A stretch of 20,834 nucleotides of DNA from an uncultured Microbacterium sp. (GTDB lineage: Bacteria > Actinomycetota > Actinomycetes > Actinomycetales > Microbacteriaceae). The notes below the pieces were generated by a model. That model was not told the DNA's origin and searched no databases. It saw only the letters and a program-made list of their open reading frames with translations. This document shows positions 16,087 to 20,834 of the stretch, piece by piece. The position numbers and the translations under genes were made by a program. Position 1 is the stretch's first letter. Every line of letters begins with the position of its first letter. The DNA lies in NCBI RefSeq assembly GCF_943912325.1, contig NZ_CALTTX010000046.1, forward strand, positions 1-20,834, given 5' to 3'.

Positions 16087-16092
16087 TACACT
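16087..16092 (+). promoter_or_regulatory. Candidate leaderless -10 box for the PLDc_N-menD pair
   Basis: TACACT ends 6 nt before the ATG at 16099, the same hexamer as before glmM. With the box at 16014-16019 it forms a 91-bp divergent promoter region (16008-16098). Confidence 0.5.
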
Positions 16093-16098
16093 GAACGC

Positions 16099-16629
16099 AT
16101 GGCTCGCGTTCTGCTCGTGCTCGCTGTCGTCGCCGCGGCATTCATCGTCGTGAGCCTCGTCGACTGCGCCGTGCAGCCCGCGACGCGCCACCGCGGCGTG
16201 CCCAAGGCCGTCTGGATCATCGTGATCATCGTGCTGCCCGTCATCGGAGCGCTGCTGTGGTTCGTCATCGGGCGCGGCCCCGCCCTCGACGCCGCGCCGG
16301 TTGCCGGTGCCGACGACGACTTGAGCTTTCTTTCGGGAATCGACCTCAGCGGATTTTCGGTCGATGGAAGTGCGGCGGATGCTGCGGCCGAGCGCGCCTC
16401 GCGTGACGAACGCATCCGCCGGCTCGAGGCCGAGCTCGCGCGGCTCGACGAAGAGGAGCGCGGGGGTGCGGGGTCGGCTTCGGGCGGGAGCGGCTTGGGG
16501 TCGGGCGCTGGCGGCTCCGGTTCTGGGTCGGGCGGTTCGGGTTCGGGCTCGCGCGGCGGAACGCTCGAGGCCGAGCGGCCCGACGACGCGGGTCACCGCC
16601 GCAACGATGACACACCCGGCGCGGCATGA
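16099..16629 (+). CDS. PLDc_N-type membrane protein with Gly/Ser-rich tail
   Basis: The 176-residue product has two membrane helices (about 3-23 and 38-58). The second, VWIIVIIVLPVIGALLWFVIGRGP, matches the phospholipase D/cardiolipin synthase N-terminal (PLDc_N) signature, but no catalytic HKD domain is present, so it is not a synthase itself. A charged, probably coiled-coil stretch (about 93-118, ERASRDERIRRLEAELARLDEEE) follows, then a Gly/Ser-rich linker (about 119-152) and an acidic end. Its stop overlaps the menD ATG (ATGA at 16626-16629), so the two are translationally coupled. The function is unknown; the tie to menD is an inference from this overlap. Confidence 0.82.
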   Translation: MARVLLVLAVVAAAFIVVSLVDCAVQPATRHRGVPKAVWIIVIIVLPVIGALLWFVIGRGPALDAAPVAGADDDLSFLSGIDLSGFSVDGSAADAAAERASRDERIRRLEAELARLDEEERGGAGSASGGSGLGSGAGGSGSGSGGSGSGSRGGTLEAERPDDAGHRRNDDTPGAA

Positions 16630-18737
16630 GCGCGGGTAGGGGTGCCGCGGCTTCCGCGGCGGGGTACGACGCAGGTTCGGGTGCGCACGCGCCGGAGGCG
16701 GGGAGTGCTGCGTCTGAGGCATCCGTCGCTCTGCTCTGCGAACTCGTGCGGCGCGGTCTGACCGACATCGTGCTGAGCCCCGGATCGCGGTCGCAGGCGC
16801 TTGCGCTGACGGCCGAAGCGCTCGAGCGGGCCGGGATCGTGCGGCTGCACGTGCGGATCGACGAGCGTGTGGCCGGTTTCACGGCGCTCGGGATCGGGCG
16901 CGAGGCACGGGTGCACGGCGATCCGCGGCCGGCCGCCGTCATCTGCACATCGGGCACCGCCGTCGCCAACCTGCTGCCCGCCGTGCTCGAGGCGCACCAC
17001 GCGGGCGTTCCGCTGCTGCTGCTGACCGCCGATCGGCCGCCCGAGCTGCGCGGAGTGGGCGCGAACCAGACGACCCGCCAGCCCGGAATCTTCGGCTCCG
17101 CCGTGCGCTGGGCGACCGACGCGCCCGTGCCCGAGGGGTTTGCTGGCTCCCCTGCCGCCCCCGCCGTGCGCACAACGGCGGAGATTTCGGCCGACACGCC
17201 GGGTGGGGGCGCCGACACGCCGGGCGGCGGCGAGAATTCCCGCAGTTATGCGCAGACGGATGCCGAGAGCGAGGCCTCGCCCGCCGCCGAAACCAGCATC
17301 GGTGCCGATGCCGATGCCGAAGCCGACGCCGAGCGCGCGGCCGAGCGCGAGACGTTCCGCGAGATCGCGGCGCAGGCGTGGGAGGCATCCCTCGGGGTCG
17401 GCACACACGCCCCCGGCCCCGTGCACGTCAATCTGCCCGTGCGCGAGCCGCTCGCGGGTGCGCTCTCGCCCGAGGCGTTGGCCGACCTCGCGTCGCTCGC
17501 GCCCGATGATGCGCTCGACCTCGGAATCGACCGCGGTGATTCTGAACTCCCCGACGAGCAGGACGAGCCCGACACCGGTGACGCAGATGATGAACCGGAT
17601 GCCTCGGCCACAGCCGACTCGTTCGGTGCGCTGTATCAGGGTGGCGGCGGGATCGGCGAGGCCGACGTCGCGCCCGAGATCCACCCCGCGACGCATGTGC
17701 TCGAGCGCGGGCCCCGCACGATCGTCGTCGCGGGTGCCGACGCCGGGCCTGACGCCGAGCGACTGTCGTGGACGGGGGGCTGGCCGCTCGTCGCCGAGAT
17801 CGTCAGCGGCTCCCGCTTCGGTCGCTACCTCGTGCACGGCTATCGCGCGCTGCTGCGCGACCCCGACCTCGGCGGCGCCGTCGAACGCGTCGTCGTCTAC
17901 GGCCGCCCGACCCTCAGCCGCGAAGTCACGGCCCTGCTTTCGCGCGACGACGTCGAGGTCATCGCCGTCAACGGACCCGGCGAGCGCATCAACCTCAACG
18001 GCCAGACCGCGACCGTGCCCACGGTGAGCGTCGAGCCGGGGCCGACCGACCGCGGGTGGCTCGGGGCGTGGATGTCGGCATCCCGTGCCCCCGAATCCGA
18101 CCTGCCGGCGCCCGATCTCGACGGGCTCGCCTCGACCGATCCGCACACGCGGCGCACGGCGCTCGAAGGCGAGATCGCGGTCGCGCGGCGTCCGATCGAC
18201 CGTGCGGGGCTCGTCGATGCGGTGTGGCGAGCGACGTGGCCGCACGACCGGCTCGTCTTCGGATCGTCGCGTCTCGTGCGGGTCGCCGACGAGTTGCTCG
18301 CGGGCAAGAACGTGCCCGTGCACGCCAACCGCGGCGTCGCCGGGATCGATGGCACGATCGCGACGGCGACCGGAATCGCGATCGCGAGCCAGGCGGGCGG
18401 GCGCCCCGGCGTTACGCGTGTCGTGCTCGGCGATCTCGCGCTGCTGCACGACGTCGGAGCGATGCTGCTGCCCGCCGCCGAGACCGAGCCCCGCCTGCAG
18501 GTGATCTGCGGAAACGACGGCGGAGGCTCGATCTTCGACTCGCTCGAGGTCGCGCAAATCGCCGATGCCGACGCCCTCACCCGCGTCCAGTTCACCCCCC
18601 AGCACGTGCGCCTGGCCGAGCTCGCCCGCGCCTACGGCTGGGAGTATCACCTCGCAACCACCCGCGCCGCGCTCGATCAGGTGCTGCTCGCGCCCGCCGG
18701 CGGGCGCACGCTCATCGAGGTGCCGCTCGCGCGGTGA
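16626..18737 (+). CDS. menD: SEPHCHC synthase (MenD) with two acidic inserts
   Basis: The 703-residue ThDP enzyme condenses isochorismate with 2-oxoglutarate, the committed step of menaquinone synthesis. The PYR domain has DIVLSPGSRSQALAL (47-61), the catalytic glutamate in RIDERVAGF (E80) and CTSGTAVANLLPAV; the PP domain has the ThDP/Mg site CGNDGGGSIFDSLE (628-641). Usual length is about 550-600 residues. The excess comes from two low-complexity, Asp/Glu/Ala/Ser/Gly-rich stretches at about 172-240 and 290-352 flanking the conserved GPVHVNLPVREPL (264-276), plus an Ala/Gly-rich N-terminus. The first insert contains the 21-nt tandem repeat. All catalytic parts remain, so the protein is likely active. 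The start overlaps the upstream stop by 4 nt. Confidence 0.95.
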   Translation: MSAGRGAAASAAGYDAGSGAHAPEAGSAASEASVALLCELVRRGLTDIVLSPGSRSQALALTAEALERAGIVRLHVRIDERVAGFTALGIGREARVHGDPRPAAVICTSGTAVANLLPAVLEAHHAGVPLLLLTADRPPELRGVGANQTTRQPGIFGSAVRWATDAPVPEGFAGSPAAPAVRTTAEISADTPGGGADTPGGGENSRSYAQTDAESEASPAAETSIGADADAEADAERAAERETFREIAAQAWEASLGVGTHAPGPVHVNLPVREPLAGALSPEALADLASLAPDDALDLGIDRGDSELPDEQDEPDTGDADDEPDASATADSFGALYQGGGGIGEADVAPEIHPATHVLERGPRTIVVAGADAGPDAERLSWTGGWPLVAEIVSGSRFGRYLVHGYRALLRDPDLGGAVERVVVYGRPTLSREVTALLSRDDVEVIAVNGPGERINLNGQTATVPTVSVEPGPTDRGWLGAWMSASRAPESDLPAPDLDGLASTDPHTRRTALEGEIAVARRPIDRAGLVDAVWRATWPHDRLVFGSSRLVRVADELLAGKNVPVHANRGVAGIDGTIATATGIAIASQAGGRPGVTRVVLGDLALLHDVGAMLLPAAETEPRLQVICGNDGGGSIFDSLEVAQIADADALTRVQFTPQHVRLAELARAYGWEYHLATTRAALDQVLLAPAGGRTLIEVPLAR
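17190..17231. repeat. 21-nt tandem duplication in the first menD insert
   Basis: Copies 17190-17210 and 17211-17231 share GCCGACACGCCGGG and encode ADTPGGG twice. The period is in frame. Confidence 0.85.
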
Positions 18738-18758
18738 GCCGAGGTGCCGCTCGCGCGG
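18716..18758. repeat. 19-nt direct repeat over the menD stop codon
   Basis: 18716-18734 and 18740-18758 are identical (CGAGGTGCCGCTCGCGCGG), separated by TGAGC. The first copy encodes the last menD residues (EVPLAR); the second is non-coding. The unit with its spacer is 24 nt, so this is a tandem duplication of the gene end. Confidence 0.85.
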
Positions 18759-18798
18759 CGCGCCGGAGGCGGGGGTCGCTGTGGGACGAGGCATCCGT

Positions 18799-18804
18799 CA
18801 TCAT
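18799..18804 (+). promoter_or_regulatory. Weak candidate -10 box for the ppk2 gene
   Basis: CATCAT ends 6 nt before the ATG at 18811 and no Shine-Dalgarno is visible. The spacing agrees with the other starts here, but the hexamer is a poor match to TAnnnT. Confidence 0.25.
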
Positions 18805-18810
18805 GAACTC

Positions 18811-19674
18811 ATGAGCCACCCCGCTGACGACGTCTCTCCTGCCCACATCGCCGACCTGCTGCGGGTCGGTGACGGTTTCGTGCTGTCGGGCGTCGATCCC
18901 GACGCGACGCCGGGATACGACGGCAACAAGAAGCGCGCCGAGCGCGACCTCGCCGAGGGCGCCGAGCGTTTCGACGAGCTGCAGGAGCGGCTGTTCGCGC
19001 AGAGCCGCACGAACGACGACGCGCCGTCGGTCTTGCTCGTGCTGCAGGCCATGGATTCCGCGGGCAAAGGCGGGATCGTGCGGCACGTGATCGGCGCGAC
19101 CGACCCGCAGGGGATTCACCTGAAGTCGTTCAAGAAGCCGACGCCCGAAGAGCTCGCGCACGACTTCTTGTGGCGGATCGAGAGCGAAGCGCCGCACCCG
19201 GGATACATCGCGGTGTTCGACCGTTCGCACTATGAAGACGTGCTGATCGGGCGCGTGCGCTCGCTCGCGTCGCCCGAAGAGATCGAGCGGCGCTACGGCG
19301 CGATCAACGAGTTCGAGGCGCGGCTCGTCGAACGCGGCACCACGATCGTCAAGGTCATGCTCGACATCTCGTACGAAGAGCAGCGCTCGCGCCTCATGAA
19401 GCGCCTCGACCGCCCCGACAAGCACTGGAAATACAACCCCGGCGACGTCGACGAACGCCAGCTCTGGCCGCAATACATGGCCGCGTACCAGATCGCGCTC
19501 GAGCGCACGTCGACTGCCTCGGCGCCCTGGTATGTCGTGCCCGCCAACCACAAGTGGTACGCGCGGCTCGCCGTGCAGGCGCTGCTGATCGACGCGCTCG
19601 ACCGGATCAACCCGCAGTGGCCGGCGGCGGACTTCGACGTCGAGGCCGAGAAGGCGCGGCTCGCCGCGACCTGA
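18811..19674 (+). CDS. ppk2: PPK2-family polyphosphate kinase
   Basis: The 287-residue product has the PPK2 signatures: GNKKRAERDL near the N-terminus, the Walker A loop QAMDSAGKGG (79-88), a Walker B-like FDRSHYEDVL (136-145), and the lid region MKRLDRPDKHWKYNPGDVDER. The length fits a single-domain PPK2, which moves phosphate between polyphosphate and nucleotides (ADP/GDP, or AMP in some classes); the class cannot be fixed by eye. The start at 18811 gives the usual N-terminus; open frame upstream overlaps menD and is not coding. It lies 73 nt after menD and converges with menF across 14 nt. A link to menaquinone synthesis is not evident. Confidence 0.93.
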   Translation: MSHPADDVSPAHIADLLRVGDGFVLSGVDPDATPGYDGNKKRAERDLAEGAERFDELQERLFAQSRTNDDAPSVLLVLQAMDSAGKGGIVRHVIGATDPQGIHLKSFKKPTPEELAHDFLWRIESEAPHPGYIAVFDRSHYEDVLIGRVRSLASPEEIERRYGAINEFEARLVERGTTIVKVMLDISYEEQRSRLMKRLDRPDKHWKYNPGDVDERQLWPQYMAAYQIALERTSTASAPWYVVPANHKWYARLAVQALLIDALDRINPQWPAADFDVEAEKARLAAT

Positions 19675-19692
19675 GGCGCGCGGCAGCCTCAG
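19671..19692. terminator. Hairpin spanning the stop codons of ppk2 and menF
   Basis: CTGAGGC (19671-19677) pairs with GCCTCAG (19686-19692) around an 8-nt loop, and both convergent stop codons lie within it. It has the same stem length, loop length and placement as the hairpin at 15681-15702. No U-tract. Confidence 0.4.
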
Positions 19693-20834
19693 CCGAGCGC
19701 GTCGAGGATCGGCCGGAACTTCGCGCGCGTCTCGAGCAGCTCGGCTTCGGGATCGCTCGCGGCGACGATGCCCGCGCCGGCATGAGCCACCACCGTGCGG
19801 GTCGAGGCGCCGGGCGAGGCAACCCCGAACTGCGCCCCCCGCAGCGCGATCGCCCACTCGCCGTCGCCGTTGTGGTCGATCCAGCCCACGGGGGCGGCGT
19901 AGCGTCCGCGGTCGGCGGCTTCTTCGTCGGCGATGACCCGCAACGCCTCGGCGGTCGGCGTGCCGCCCACGGCCGCGGTCGGGTGCAGCGCGGCGACCAG
20001 GTCGAGCACGGACGATCCGTGCGAGAGCGACCCCGAGACATCCGTCGCCAAATGCCAGACGTTCGCAAGACCGAGAGTGAATGGATGCTCGGCTGCCGCC
20101 AGCGAGCTCGTCAGGGGTCGCAGTGCGTCGAGCACGCTCCGCACGGCGTAGCGGTGCTCGCTCGTGTCTTTCGCGCTCGCGGCCAGGCTGACGGCCGCGG
20201 CGGCGTCGCGATCGGGGTCGCTGCCGCGCGCAACGGTACCCGCGAGCACGCGCGCGGTCACGGTTCCCGCGCTCGCGGTCACGAGGGTCTCGGGGCTCGC
20301 GCCGATCATGCCGTCGACGGCATATACCCACGTGTCGGGGTAGCTCTCGACGAGCGCGCGCACAAGCCGGCGCAGATCGGCGCCCGCGGGCACGACCCCG
20401 CGCAGGTCCCGTGCGAGCACGGCCTTCGACACCTCGCCGCGCTCGATTCGGCGGACGATGGATGCTACGGCGTGCTGGTACCGCGCAGCATCCATCGCTC
20501 CCTCGCTGAGCGTCGCCGACCAGCTCGCGCCCTCGGGAATCGTTGTCGGCTCAGGGCTCGGGGCTTCGTCTGCGTGCCGCACATTCGTGATCCACGCGCG
20601 GTCGCCGCGGCGCCCCACGATCGTGCGCGGGACGGCGATGACGGCGTCGGCGGGGGAGTCCTCGGCGAACGTCGAAACCCCGAAGCCGACGAGGCCCGTG
20701 CCCGCCAGCCCGACCGTGTCGTCGACCGTGGCAGCCGCGGCCAGCGCGCGCCAGTCGTCGGCGAGCCGCGCGGCGCGGGACTCGCCCGTCGAGCTGACCC
20801 GAAGCTCGGCAACGCGCTCGGCGCCGGCGGCGAC
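19689..20834 (-). CDS. menF: Isochorismate synthase (5' end beyond window)
   Basis: The frame stays open to the right edge, so the start is outside; 381 residues are visible. The product turns chorismate into isochorismate, the first step of the menaquinone pathway. Chorismate-binding family motifs are seen: VSKAVLARDLRG, HPTAAVGGTPTAEALRVI, YAAPVGWIDHNGDGEWAIALRGA and the final AGAGIVAASDPEAELLETRAKFRPIL. The upstream part reads VGFGVSTFAEDSPADAVIAVPRTIVGRRGDRAWIT, normal for the family, so the GTG at 20618 is an internal valine rather than the start. Placement next to menD favours a menaquinone role over a siderophore role (EntC). Confidence 0.93.
   Translation of the reverse strand, partial: VAAGAERVAELRVSSTGESRAARLADDWRALAAAATVDDTVGLAGTGLVGFGVSTFAEDSPADAVIAVPRTIVGRRGDRAWITNVRHADEAPSPEPTTIPEGASWSATLSEGAMDAARYQHAVASIVRRIERGEVSKAVLARDLRGVVPAGADLRRLVRALVESYPDTWVYAVDGMIGASPETLVTASAGTVTARVLAGTVARGSDPDRDAAAAVSLAASAKDTSEHRYAVRSVLDALRPLTSSLAAAEHPFTLGLANVWHLATDVSGSLSHGSSVLDLVAALHPTAAVGGTPTAEALRVIADEEAADRGRYAAPVGWIDHNGDGEWAIALRGAQFGVASPGASTRTVVAHAGAGIVAASDPEAELLETRAKFRPILDALG

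Larger units (their letters stand above)
1220..18796. repeat. Dispersed 9-mer GAGGCATCC / GGATGCCTC, 17 copies
   Basis: GAGGCATCC starts at 6423, 9064, 10478, 12196, 12520, 14327, 14648, 15739, 16716, 17382 and 18788; its complement GGATGCCTC at 1220, 2804, 10518, 13717, 14353 and 17597. Copies lie in genes on both strands and in three gaps (6423, 14648, 18788). The coordinates given are the outer limits of the set, not a continuous element. Confidence 0.85.

Noticed and set aside
16593..18794. Long minus-strand frame opposite menD
   Set aside because: Arg/Gly/Asp-rich shadow with no recognisable domain; menD on the plus strand has full family motifs. The frame at 18712-20331 opposite ppk2 is rejected likewise.
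18565..18810. Upstream extension of ppk2
   Set aside because: It lies in the menD coding region in another frame and has shadow composition; PPK2 proteins normally start near the ATG at 18811.

Overview
The window is about 70% GC chromosomal DNA from an actinobacterium, most likely of the Microbacteriaceae. Support: codon use is strongly G/C-ending, rplM-rpsI-glmM is in the actinobacterial order, classical menaquinone genes cluster with DUF4229 and PLDc_N membrane proteins, and many genes have a TAnnnT -10 box only 6-8 nt before the start codon, as expected for leaderless transcripts. Genus cannot be settled from the sequence alone. I saw no rRNA, tRNA, CRISPR array, transposase or phage gene. 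No gene-free stretch exceeds 300 bases; the longest is 6234-6499.

Layout. (1) 3-6233: the 3' part of a very large LPXTG cell-wall-anchored surface protein with five CnaB/DUF5979-like repeats and one DUF11-like domain; its 5' end is outside the window. (2) 6234-6499: a 23-bp perfect inverted repeat, then the putative rplM promoter and leader. (3) 6500-8827: rplM, rpsI and glmM (ribosomal proteins L13 and S9, phosphoglucosamine mutase). (4) 8871-9597, minus strand: a low-molecular-weight protein tyrosine phosphatase preceded by a 39-codon membrane peptide gene. (5) 9699 to the right edge: a menaquinone locus holding menC (minus), two unknown membrane protein genes, menB, menE, menA, a DUF4229 gene (minus), a PLDc_N gene overlapping menD, a PPK2-type polyphosphate kinase gene, and the 3' part of an isochorismate synthase gene, menF (minus).

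Together MenF, MenD, MenC, MenE, MenB and MenA take chorismate through isochorismate, SEPHCHC and o-succinylbenzoate to DHNA-CoA and prenylated demethylmenaquinone. MenH, the DHNA-CoA thioesterase and the final methyltransferase are not seen here.

The most unusual DNA-level signals are: a 9-mer, GAGGCATCC/GGATGCCTC, found 17 times where chance predicts fewer than one; a symmetrical palindrome with four AACAGG half-sites, beside a G-run tract, inside the menE coding region; a fixed leaderless promoter geometry in front of eight genes; and short tandem duplications at gene edges. No complete new defence or mobile system is visible.
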